Positions 15,225 through 24,500 of a DNA stretch of 64,000 bases are shown here, one piece after another (position 1 is the first letter of the stretch; each line of letters opens with the position of its first letter). The notes beneath the pieces are model-generated. The model worked only from the letters and a program-made list of their open reading frames with translations, was not told where the DNA came from and did not search any database. The position numbers and the translations under genes were made by a program. The stretch comes from Hymenobacter sp. BT730 (GTDB taxonomy: Bacteria; Bacteroidota; Bacteroidia; Cytophagales; Hymenobacteraceae): NCBI RefSeq assembly GCF_030542105.1, contig NZ_JAUOFB010000001.1, positions 558,001-622,000 on the forward strand. Direction: 5' to 3'.

Positions 15225-17777
15225 ATGGAAAAATCTCCCGCCGAAGACCCCAGCAAGGCTGGCAAACCAGAACAGCAAACAGCTGAAACCAACGTGCCGA
15301 AGAGCGGAGAGCGGCCTGACCAAGGGGCAGCTCCCACCAACGACCACTACCGCCCCGATCCGCAGCACAGCCGGGACCAAACCAATATTCCTGCTCCAGA
15401 CGTGGCCAACGCCAAATATCATCACCCTATTCTGGCGCAGCCGCCGGAAGCGCTGACGGGCCTGAAGCTGGAAGAGCGCGCTACCGTGGCCGCAGGCATC
15501 ACGGCCGTAATAAAGTCCATGGAGTTTAGCTGGAGCGAAGGCGGCCTGGCGCGCGGCACCAAAGGCCTGCTGAACATGAATCAGAAGGACGGTTTCGACT
15601 GCTCTTCCTGCGCCTGGCCCGACCCCGACGACCACCGCTCCGTGGCCGAATTCTGTGAGAATGGCGCCAAGGCTACTGCCTCCGATGCCGACGACAAAGC
15701 CGCCGGCCCCGAGTTCTTTGCCCGCCACAGTCTGGCTGAGCTTTCCCGCATGACCGACCGGGACCAGAACAACGCCGGCCGCCTCACGCACCCTATGGTG
15801 AAGTGCCCCGGCGACAACCACTACAAGCCCATTGAGTGGCCCGCCGCCTTCCAGCTCATTGCTGACCACCTGAATGCGCTGGCCTCGCCCCACGAAGCCC
15901 TGTTCTACACTTCGGGCAAGGTGCCCAACGAGCCGGCCTTCCTGTTTCAGCTCTTCGCCAAGCAATTCGGCACCAACAACCTGCCCGACTGCTCCAACAT
16001 GTGCCACGAGAGCAGCGGCGCGGCCCTCAGCCCCACGCTGGGCCTGGGGAAAGGCTCCGTCACGCTGAATGATATTTATGATGCCGATGTCATTCTGGTG
16101 ATTGGCCAGAACCCCGGCACCAACCACCCGCGCATGCTTACGGCCCTGCAGAAGGCCAAGCGCAACGGGGCCAAAATCATCAGCGTGAACCCCCTGATTG
16201 AAGCCGGCCTCAACCACTTCAAAAACCCCCAGGATTTTATGAACCCACTGCGGGCCCTGGGGGCGCTGATGGGCGACGGCACCCAGATTACCGACCTGTT
16301 TTTGCAGGTGCGGGTAGATGGCGACATGGCCCTGCTGCGCGGCATCATGAAGCACCTGTTTGAGGCTGAAGACCTGAACCCCGGGCAGGTGGTAGACCGT
16401 GCCTTTGTGGCCAAGTACACCACCGGGTTTGAGAGCTTTGAGCAGAACATTCGGAATACTTCCTGGGACGATATTGAGGAGTTGAGTGGCATTTCGCGGG
16501 CGCAGCTGCTGGAGGCTGCCAATATGCTGGCCACCAGGCAAAAGATTATCACCTGCTGGGCCATGGGCGTTACCCAGCAGCGCCAGGGCGTGCAGACCAT
16601 CCAGGAAATCGTGAACCTGCACCTGATGAAGGGCGCCATTGGCATACCCGGTGCGGGTACCTGCCCGGTGCGCGGCCACTCCAACGTGCAGGGCGACCGG
16701 ACCATGGGTATCTGGGAGCAGCCCACCAAAGAGTTTCAGGATACCCTGGGCAAGGAGTTCAACTTCACCCCGCCTTATGAACACGGCTACGATACGGTAG
16801 AGGCCATTAAGGCTATGTACAAGGGCAAGACCAAAGTGTATTTCGGGCTGGGCGGCAACCTGCTGGCCGCTGGCCCCGATACCGAGGTTATTGCCGAAGG
16901 CATGCGCAAGCAAAAGCTGACCGTGTTTGTGGGTACCAAGCTCAACCGCGGCCACCTCATCACCGGCGAAACCAGCTTGCTGCTGCCCTGCTTCACGCAC
17001 CTGGATATCGACATGCAGAAATCGGGGCACCAGATGACCTCCTGCGAGAATTCTATGGGCGTGGTGAGCCAGAACAAAGGCGTGCTGGTACCGCTGGACG
17101 GCCAGATGATGAGCGAAGTGGCCATCATCAGCGGCGTGGCCATTGCCACCCTGGGCAACCGCACCAATATTGCCGACTGGGTAGCCATGACGGAGAACTA
17201 CGACGTCATCCGCGACCATATCGCCCGCGTGATTCCCGGCTTCGAGAACTTCAATGAGAAGCTGCGCCGCCCCGGCGGTTTCTACCTGCCCAACGGCCCC
17301 CGGGAGCGGAAGTTTACCACCAAGAACGGCATGGCCAACTTCACCACCACCGAGCTGGAAAAGTACCACCTGGAGCCCGACCAACTGGTGCTGATGACGG
17401 TGCGCAGCCACGACCAGTTCAACACCACCATCTACGAGTACAACGACCGGTACCGGGGCATTCATGGGGAGCGGCGCGTGCTGTTCATGAACCCGCAGGA
17501 CATGGCCGACCGCGGCCTCCAAGCCAAGGACCTTATCGACATTACCAGCCACTTCAAAGGCGAGAAGCGCACCGTAGAGAAGTTTGTGGCCGTGCCGTAC
17601 GATATTCCCAAGGGTAATGTATCGGCTTATTTCCCGGAGGCCAACCCGCTGGTGCCGGTGGCCAGCGTAGCCAAAGTCAGCAACACGCCCACCTCCAAAT
17701 ATGTGGTGGTAACGGTGGTGCCGGCTCATAAAACAGTAGGCGCGCCGGTGGAGGTACGCCTGGCAGCGGAGGCCTGA
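15225..17777 (+). CDS. FdhF/YdeP-family molybdopterin oxidoreductase
   Basis: 850 residues. Residues 1-65 are a polar, disordered-looking leader rich in Pro, Lys and Gln. The cluster region reads DGFDCSSCAWPDP (CxxC) with a further Cys in EFCENGAK, as in E. coli YdeP-type proteins rather than the four-Cys pattern of classical formate dehydrogenases. CSNMCHESSG supplies a Cys at the place of the Mo-ligating Cys/Sec. Then VILVIGQNPGTNHPRML and VRGHSNVQGDRTMGI line the bis-MGD site, and a C-terminal dinucleotide-binding domain starts near LVLMTVRSHDQFNTTIY. No Tat signal, so cytosolic. Substrate is uncertain: formate is annotated for the family, but physiological activity is not established. FdhD is in the same operon. 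Confidence 0.88.
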   Translation: MEKSPAEDPSKAGKPEQQTAETNVPKSGERPDQGAAPTNDHYRPDPQHSRDQTNIPAPDVANAKYHHPILAQPPEALTGLKLEERATVAAGITAVIKSMEFSWSEGGLARGTKGLLNMNQKDGFDCSSCAWPDPDDHRSVAEFCENGAKATASDADDKAAGPEFFARHSLAELSRMTDRDQNNAGRLTHPMVKCPGDNHYKPIEWPAAFQLIADHLNALASPHEALFYTSGKVPNEPAFLFQLFAKQFGTNNLPDCSNMCHESSGAALSPTLGLGKGSVTLNDIYDADVILVIGQNPGTNHPRMLTALQKAKRNGAKIISVNPLIEAGLNHFKNPQDFMNPLRALGALMGDGTQITDLFLQVRVDGDMALLRGIMKHLFEAEDLNPGQVVDRAFVAKYTTGFESFEQNIRNTSWDDIEELSGISRAQLLEAANMLATRQKIITCWAMGVTQQRQGVQTIQEIVNLHLMKGAIGIPGAGTCPVRGHSNVQGDRTMGIWEQPTKEFQDTLGKEFNFTPPYEHGYDTVEAIKAMYKGKTKVYFGLGGNLLAAGPDTEVIAEGMRKQKLTVFVGTKLNRGHLITGETSLLLPCFTHLDIDMQKSGHQMTSCENSMGVVSQNKGVLVPLDGQMMSEVAIISGVAIATLGNRTNIADWVAMTENYDVIRDHIARVIPGFENFNEKLRRPGGFYLPNGPRERKFTTKNGMANFTTTELEKYHLEPDQLVLMTVRSHDQFNTTIYEYNDRYRGIHGERRVLFMNPQDMADRGLQAKDLIDITSHFKGEKRTVEKFVAVPYDIPKGNVSAYFPEANPLVPVASVAKVSNTPTSKYVVVTVVPAHKTVGAPVEVRLAAEA

Positions 17778-17802
17778 TTTCCCCCTTCGTTAATGCCTTG
17801 GC

Positions 17803-17836
17803 GGCGCCCTGCTTTCTAAAGCGGGGTGCCGTTTTT
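17803..17836 (+). terminator. Terminator after molybdoenzyme gene
   Basis: A 13-bp stem with two G-U pairs (ggcgccctgcttt / aaagcggggtgcc) and a minimal loop is followed by gtttttt. It ends the fdhD operon. Confidence 0.85.
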
Positions 17837-17960
17837 TATAGCTGGGTTACCAGCTCGGGCGAGAATGAGTAAGCGTCACATCATCATGTGATTTACAAAT
17901 ACGAACACTTTCGTAGTATTGTGTCATCTGCTCAGTCACACCTCTTTTTCTCCCTCTGCT

Positions 17961-19079
17961 ATGAAAACCCCCACGCTTTTTTTCCGTCTCCTGGCCAGCC
18001 TGCTCCTTGGCCTTGCCACGCTGGCAGCCTCAGCGGTGCCCCGCCCCGATTCGGTGGATGTATTTATGCGGCGTACTATGGCTGCTCAGCACATACCGGG
18101 TGCCGCCGTGGCTGTGATTAAAAACGGGAAGGTGCTCAAACAGGGCACTTACGGCCTGGCCAGTCTTACCTGGAAGCAGCCCGTAACGCCCCAAACTCCT
18201 TTTCAAATGGCTTCCGCCACTAAGCCGCTGACGGGCACGCTGCTGGCCGTACTGGTGCAGGAAGGCAAGCTAAAGCTGGATGAGCGCATTGGCACGTACC
18301 TGGATTCTATTCCGGCAGCCTGGCAAAGCATTACCGTGCGGGAACTGGCCGCGCACCAATCAGGCATCAAGCTGGTGCCGCTGGCAACCACGCGCAACAA
18401 CGGCCATGCCTTGCGCACGGCTGCCGCGCTGTCCATGGCCTACGAGCCCGGCACGAAAGACTTTTACGTCAGCACCGATTATGCCGTACTGCAAGCCATC
18501 ATCAGCCGCGTAACCGGACTTTCCTTTGAAGAAGCCTTGCGGCAAAAAGTGCTGGAGCCCCTGAAAATGCGCAACACGGCTTTCAATAACAGCCAGGATA
18601 ATGACGTCATGCGCAGTGCTTCTATTATTCCGGGGGCCGCGGAGGTATACGCCTGGTCAAAGCAGGAGCAGCGCTACAGCATCAGCGACATGCGTTTTCC
18701 CGACTGGTTTTACGCTGCCGGCGGGCTCTACTCCTCCATTCAGGACCTGACCAACTGGACCGTGGCGCTTGATAAAAATACGCTGCTGACACCCGAAAAC
18801 ACGGCGCTGCTCTGGACGGCTAACCGCCTGCGTAACCAAACACCCACGCATTTCGGCCTGGGTTGGATTACGGAGGAATACCAGGGGCATCAGCTGGTAG
18901 GTCATAGTGGGGGCCCGGCTTTAGCGGATATTGTGCGCTTTGTGGATAAAGGCCAGGAGCCGCTCACCATAATTGTGCTCACCAATACCCGGGGAGGCTT
19001 TCCGCCCTATCTGGCCAAAGCCATTGCCCACTACTTTGTGCCTGGCCTACCCCAGGACCGGGCCGAGAACTATAAGTAA
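17961..19079 (+). CDS. Serine hydrolase, beta-lactamase/class C family
   Basis: 372 residues with a signal peptide (1-25, cut near ASA). The penicillin-binding/class C fold is shown by the SxxK motif SATK (Ser85, Lys88), the Tyr motif in YVSTDYAVLQ (YAV instead of the YAN of true class C beta-lactamases) and the HSGGPA box near the C-terminus (KTG equivalent). Such exported hydrolases act as esterases, D-aminopeptidases or peptidoglycan-related enzymes; beta-lactamase activity should not be assumed. The ATG at 17961 begins the signal peptide; the longer open frame upstream adds an unlikely leader. Monocistronic, closed by a long hairpin shared with tamL. Confidence 0.9.
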   Translation: MKTPTLFFRLLASLLLGLATLAASAVPRPDSVDVFMRRTMAAQHIPGAAVAVIKNGKVLKQGTYGLASLTWKQPVTPQTPFQMASATKPLTGTLLAVLVQEGKLKLDERIGTYLDSIPAAWQSITVRELAAHQSGIKLVPLATTRNNGHALRTAAALSMAYEPGTKDFYVSTDYAVLQAIISRVTGLSFEEALRQKVLEPLKMRNTAFNNSQDNDVMRSASIIPGAAEVYAWSKQEQRYSISDMRFPDWFYAAGGLYSSIQDLTNWTVALDKNTLLTPENTALLWTANRLRNQTPTHFGLGWITEEYQGHQLVGHSGGPALADIVRFVDKGQEPLTIIVLTNTRGGFPPYLAKAIAHYFVPGLPQDRAENYK

Positions 19080-19095
19080 AAAAGGCCTGTAGCCA

Positions 19096-19160
19096 TGGCC
19101 CTGAAAACAGCAAACCCGCTGGTCGTTTTGGTGCCGGCGGGTTTGCTGTTTTCAGGGCTA
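19096..19160. terminator. Long inverted repeat, bidirectional terminator
   Basis: Arms 19096-19119 and 19137-19160 are complementary over 24 bases with one mismatch, enclosing a 17-base loop. It sits between the stops of the serine hydrolase (+) and tamL (-), 16 bp and 9 bp from them. Confidence 0.75.
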
Positions 19161-19169
19161 CTTGCTCCG

Positions 19170-21527
19170 CTAGAAAGGATACCCAATAGCCAGGTTCGGC
19201 ACAAAGGCGCCGCCACCACTACCACCATATGGTACCCGCAGCGGGTAAGCCACATCAAGGCGAATTACAATAAACTGGATATCGACGCGGACGCCGGCCC
19301 CAGCGCCAATGGCTAGCTCATTCAGGAAGGAACCGGCCTTAAACTGGCCGCCCTTTCGCGTATCATCCTTGTTCACCAGCCACACGTTGCCGGCATCCAT
19401 AAACAGCGCGCCTTTCACGTAGGGGAATAAATCCTGGCGATACTCCATGTTGGCTTCCAGCCGAATGTCGCCTACCTGGTCGTAGAAGCGGGAGGCCACA
19501 TCGGTGTTGGTGGGGCGGTAGCTGCCGGGGCCCACCTCCCGCGGGGCAAACGCCCGCACACTGTTGGGTCCTCCCACGCCATACTGCTTCAGGTAGGGCA
19601 TCACCTCGGAGTTGCCATAAGGCAGGCCCAGGCCTACCAGCAGGCGGGTGGCAATTTTGTTGCCACTGGTAGGGTCCTGCGTAATGCGGTAGTAGTTGCG
19701 GAATTCCAGATCTACCTTCGAGTACTGTGAGAATTCCTGACCCACTATCTCATACAAGCCTTTTTCATTGGTGCTGGCGCCGGATAGCTTGCTGATGGCG
19801 CTGGCCAGGTTGCCGGCTGTTTCCACATTGCCGGTGAAGTAAACCTGGTTGCGGCGGCGCTCATACACCTGGGTGTTGTAGGTATAGCGGTAGGAAGAAG
19901 CCGGGATAAACTGCTGCCGGAAGGAGTTGGCCAGGAAAGGCCGCTGGGCCAGCAAGGCATCAAACTCAGGGGTGGTCTTGGCCAGCCGGATATACTGCAG
20001 GTCAATGGGGCGCAGCTCCTGCTCGTTGGTAATTTTGGTTTTCCAGCTATAGCCGTAGTTCAGATTAAAGAAATCTTCCTGGAAAAACTCCCGCCGCTCC
20101 ACATATCGGTAGCCCGCGCCAAAGGAGGTGCGGGGCTGAAAGTCGGAGTTAGACAGGCGCGGATCCAGGAAGGGCAGCTTTGGCGTGATAAGGCGCGGTA
20201 CCAGCAGCTGCGAGTTCACACCCAGCTCATAAGAAGTCAGGCCCAGTACCGGGCCGGTAGTGCCTTCCACGCCGGTGTTGCTGCTGCCACCGCCCTGGCG
20301 GGTTTCAAAAGAGCCTACCAGGCTAATCAGCAGCTGTTCGGCACCACGCAGGGCAGAGCGGTTGCGGTACTGCGCCGTGAAGCCCGGCCCCGTAAAGCCA
20401 TTGGTTTTAGTGATGAGCTGCACCTCGGCCCGCAACGACTTCTTCTTTAGCTGGGTCATGCGTACCGAGGTATTCAGGAAGCCATAGCCGGCCGAGTCAG
20501 GCTTTTGGCGCGCCTCCCGCACCCGGATATCCACAAATTTGAAGGTGCCCAGGCTCATCAGGCGGCTCAGCGTCTGGTCCTGGCGGCGGCGGCGGTACAG
20601 GCTGTCGGGGTACATAAACACCGCGCCCGTAATAGCCTTGGCCTTAAAGATCTTCTCATCGGGTACATAACGATACTTCTTGTAGATGATGGGCCGTATC
20701 GATTCGGTGGTGTCGGTGAGGCCGTAGCGGGTGTTCAGCGTTATGCGGTTGAACACGTAGGGCTGGGCGGCCCGGTCCGGAATAGTGCCTTTCACGCGCA
20801 GGTACACGTCTACCTGGTTGTGCTGGGTGCTGTCTACCTCATACAGAATATAGTCGGGGTTGAAGTAATAATACCCGTTCTGCTTAAGTAGGTCATCAAT
20901 GCGGGAGCGTTCCGTAATGAGCGTGTTGAGGTTGTACGGCTCACCCACTTTCAGCAGAGAGCCGGCCTGGGTCTTGCGGATATCATTATCCAGCAGCGTG
21001 TCGCGCTCGGGAAAATGAATGGACTTAATTAGGTAGGGCCGCTGCACCGTAGCCGAGTAGTCAATAGTAGCTGTGCGGCCTTTTACGTTGGGTTTGGTTT
21101 GCACCCGCGGGCTCTCAAAGTAGCCGTTGTTGTAGAGGCGGTTGGTCATCAGCCCCTTCACCTTTTGAGTGTCTACCTGGCTGAGCAAGACCGGAGCCTC
21201 GCCATATTTTTCGGCCAGGAAATGCCCAATACCCTTGCTTTTTCCCTCGCCCATGTGCCAGAAGTAGAGCTTGGGCCGCATGCCCAGAATAGAGGCGTTG
21301 GGCTTGGGCGTGATAACGGCTTCCAGTTCAGTCTGAATCTGGGCCTTGCGTGGGATGGAGTACGGAGAGCTCAGCTTTACCGTGCTGCCGGTGTAAAGCT
21401 TGTCGTTTTCGGAGATGAACCGGGTGCCGCTGCACGCCGCCAGAAACAGCAGCGCTATGGCCAGCACCGGGCTTCGCATGGCTTTCATCAGCCGCATTTC
21501 TGTCATCTTGGTTTTCATCACTGACAT
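19170..21527 (-). CDS. tamL: TamL: lipid-anchored Omp85/TamA-type outer membrane protein
   Basis: 785 residues. The N-terminus carries a lipoprotein signal (LLFLAACSG, Cys32). About 330 residues of POTRA-like modules follow (GLMTNRLYNNGYFESPRV and RIDDLLKQNGYYYFNPDYIL are POTRA helices), then a C-terminal 16-strand-type Omp85 barrel from about residue 400 to the end (FGAGYRYVERREFF, GGPNSVRAFAP, VDIQFIVIRLDVAYPLRVPY). Bacteroidota use such a lipidated TamA variant (TamL) with TamB in outer-membrane biogenesis. Several Met codons precede the signal core; the first (21527) is used, leaving eight bases after the tamB stop. The two form one transcript. Confidence 0.87.
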   Translation of the reverse strand: MSVMKTKMTEMRLMKAMRSPVLAIALLFLAACSGTRFISENDKLYTGSTVKLSSPYSIPRKAQIQTELEAVITPKPNASILGMRPKLYFWHMGEGKSKGIGHFLAEKYGEAPVLLSQVDTQKVKGLMTNRLYNNGYFESPRVQTKPNVKGRTATIDYSATVQRPYLIKSIHFPERDTLLDNDIRKTQAGSLLKVGEPYNLNTLITERSRIDDLLKQNGYYYFNPDYILYEVDSTQHNQVDVYLRVKGTIPDRAAQPYVFNRITLNTRYGLTDTTESIRPIIYKKYRYVPDEKIFKAKAITGAVFMYPDSLYRRRRQDQTLSRLMSLGTFKFVDIRVREARQKPDSAGYGFLNTSVRMTQLKKKSLRAEVQLITKTNGFTGPGFTAQYRNRSALRGAEQLLISLVGSFETRQGGGSSNTGVEGTTGPVLGLTSYELGVNSQLLVPRLITPKLPFLDPRLSNSDFQPRTSFGAGYRYVERREFFQEDFFNLNYGYSWKTKITNEQELRPIDLQYIRLAKTTPEFDALLAQRPFLANSFRQQFIPASSYRYTYNTQVYERRRNQVYFTGNVETAGNLASAISKLSGASTNEKGLYEIVGQEFSQYSKVDLEFRNYYRITQDPTSGNKIATRLLVGLGLPYGNSEVMPYLKQYGVGGPNSVRAFAPREVGPGSYRPTNTDVASRFYDQVGDIRLEANMEYRQDLFPYVKGALFMDAGNVWLVNKDDTRKGGQFKAGSFLNELAIGAGAGVRVDIQFIVIRLDVAYPLRVPYGGSGGGAFVPNLAIGYPF

Positions 21528-21535
21528 CTGCGGTC

Positions 21536-24500
21536 TTAGTTCAGGGCGTTGTTCTTGAGGGTATCCTGGGCGGAGGCTTTCTCAGCCCGACGGGCGCGGC
21601 GGTCCGTGCGTACGGCTTGCTTCACCTCGGGAGCAATCTTAGTAAACAGCTCCTGGGTATTGTTGAAGTCGCGCTGGAAAATGAGGGACATACCGGTCCG
21701 GATAAACTGGCCGTCAATGTCCTCGTAGGCATTGTTGCGGAAAGCGCGCAGGCGCAGGCGTCCGTCAGGCAGCACATTGTATTCAATGCTCACGTCGCCG
21801 GCAAACTGACTGGCTGCGGAAGTACCGCCGGCGGCCTGGTTAGCCCCGCCCGCCAGGGGAACATCGGTGCCCAGGCGCACCGAGAGCCGGTCGTTAAACA
21901 GCTGGCGGCGCACGGCCACGTTCAGGTCGGTCTGGTTGTACTGCTGGCCCGTACCCGATACGGCCGCGTACGAATCTACGCCCAGCTCCAGGCCCAGGCC
22001 CGCCAGGTATTCGCCGGTCAGGCTGTTGAGCTGGTCGGTCAGTACCTGACTGGCCGAGCCGCGCAGCTGGTTGCTAACTATCCCACCAGGAGCGGCAGTG
22101 CTCTTCAGCGGGTTTTCGGCAATGAAGCGGTTGAGCGCCAGCAGGGCAAATACCTGCTTGTTCAGCTCGTTCTGCTCGCTGGGCTGACGCAGCTGCTCCA
22201 GCTTGGCCCGCACTGGTGCCGCTACCGGGCTAATGGTGTTTTCCGGCAGACGAATATCAAAGCCGATAGTGGGTTTAAGCAGCTCATCAGTCACTTTCAG
22301 CAGCACCTCAAACGGTAGGCGGTTGCGCGAGAGGTTGCTGATTTCGGCACTTTCCGTGTCCAGCTGATTGGCAATCAAATCGGCGGCTACGGCGCGCACC
22401 TTGTAAATAGCCGTTACGTTCACCTGGGCATTGTAGGGGTCGCCGGTCCAGAGGATAAAGGACCCCGGATCGATGTCGAATTTACGTTCAGCCAGATCAT
22501 AGAGCGACATTTCGTACTGGCCCTCAGTTACACCCAGGCGGCCGGTCAGACTCTGCGGGCCGCGCTCATCCAGCACTGCATCCAGGGTGCCTTCGCCCCG
22601 CACCCGCAGGTTGTCGCCGGCGGCTTCATCAATTACAATGGTGAAAGGTGTGCGGTCGGTTACGGTTACGTTGGCCTGCACATCATAGCCTGTCGGTACC
22701 TCGGCGCTGTCCAGGTCTATTACCTGTGCCAGCGCCGAGTCAAGCTTGGGCGCATCCTTGTCCACAAACACCACAATGCCTTCGCGCTGCACTTCCACCG
22801 GGTCTTCGGTGGGTACCACCACGGTCAGGTCAGAGCCATCGGCCACGGTAGCGCGGGTGCGCACGGCCGGCCGGTTTAGCACGCCCGTCACGCGGGAGTC
22901 AGAGTCCACGAAGAGCGTGCCGTAGTACAGCGGGTTGTCGCTGCGCTTGCTTTGCACCGCCAGGAAATTGTTGGTTACAGCCGTGAGGTTGAGACGGTAC
23001 TGACTTACCTGGGCCAGGCTGCGCCCCGGAATAATGTAGCCGTTGATGATGGCCTTGCTGCCCAGAGAATCCAGAATAGCGAAATCATCGAAGCGCAGAC
23101 CCCGGTCATCAATAACGAGTTCCTCCCCGGAAATACGGTAAGGTGCCCCCAGCTGCGAAAGGGTAAAGCCCGCCTCGCGGAAGCGCACGGTACCCCGCAG
23201 CTGCGGCAACGCCGTAGTGCCCCGGATGGTAAGGTCGCCCGTCAGCGCGCCGCTGGTTTCCCGGATCTGACCGAGGGAAAAGGGCTCTACTGTTTTCAGG
23301 TTCAGCTGGGCAATATTGGCGTCGATATTAACCGCACCGCTGGCCTCATAATAGCCCTGCATCCGCACATCGTTGCCGTCCTGGCTGGTGAGCTGGGCCG
23401 TAACGTCGTAGCGGTTGGCCACGTTGTTCACGGCTTGGGCGCGCACATCTCCCAGGATGTATTTATTGTAAGCCAGTTGGGTCAGGGTGAGGTCGGCGGT
23501 GAAAGCCTGCCCGGTGCGGCCCAGGTTGTAGGCCACAGCCTGCCCGTTCAGGGTACCGCCAATCAGGGAGTCCTGCAGGCCGGCGGCGCGGCCCAGGGCA
23601 TAGAGGTCGAAGTTGCCGATTTGTACCTGCAGCGGGTTGCGGGCGCCCGGCAGGGTTTGCAGGGCCAGGAAACGGTCGGCGGCACCCTCGTTGCGGCTTA
23701 GGCGCACGTTCTGAGCTTCTATGTTGCCGGTAGCCGGCGTGTAGCGCAGGTAGTTATTAGGCCCCACCACCCATTGTTTGCGGTCTACTGAAAGCTGCGG
23801 GGCAAAGCTGAACTGGTAAGTTTTAGCCCCGTTGAGCACCTGCAGCACGCCGCCTAAGCTCAGCCGCTCCGCCGAGTCCGATTCGGCAATGCGCAGGCGC
23901 GTGCCAATCTGGTTGTTGGCAATGCTGCCGGTAAGCGAGGGGTTGGGTACCCGCAGCGTAGTATCCTGCCGGATCTGGTCGAGGGCTATTGAGTAGTCCA
24001 GCTTCTGCGCATCGGACCCCACGCGTACTTTCAGGGAGTCGAAAGAAGTGCCCAGGTAGCGCATATAGGCCACATCAGAGCGCACCGTAAGGTCGGCGGC
24101 GCGGCTGTTATAGCTGCCGGAGGCGGAAAAAGGCGAAATGCGCGTGAGGCCGGATACGAATTTAGGCAACAGCTGCGCCCCCGATTTGGGCACCTGCACT
24201 TCAAAGGTAAAGTTGCGGGCTACGGAGGAAGCACGGTATTGCACATCCGGCAAATCAAAGTACCGGTCAATATGCCGCTGCAGCTCCGTGCCCATGTCGC
24301 CGAGGCGCGTGTTGCCGCGCACGGTAGCCTGCAAGATGCTGGAAGTAAAATCAAGCTCTGTACGGCCTGGCACCTGCAGAATGCGCGCATTCACGGAGTC
24401 CAGCGGAATAGCCTGATTATTGGACACAACTACAATGTTATTGCCGACCAGAGTGCCATTCAGCGTATTCAAATCAGACCCCGACAGGTTGGCGTCCAAA

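Noticed and set aside
15138..17729. 863-codon open frame antisense to the molybdoenzyme gene
   Set aside because: It mirrors the codon pattern of the GC-rich sense gene, is rich in His/Gly/Val typical of shadow frames, and matches no family, while the sense frame has clear catalytic motifs.
17961..19079. True class C beta-lactamase
   Set aside because: The SxxK motif is present, but YAN is replaced by YAV and the overall pattern is that of the broad serine-hydrolase group; resistance should not be inferred.
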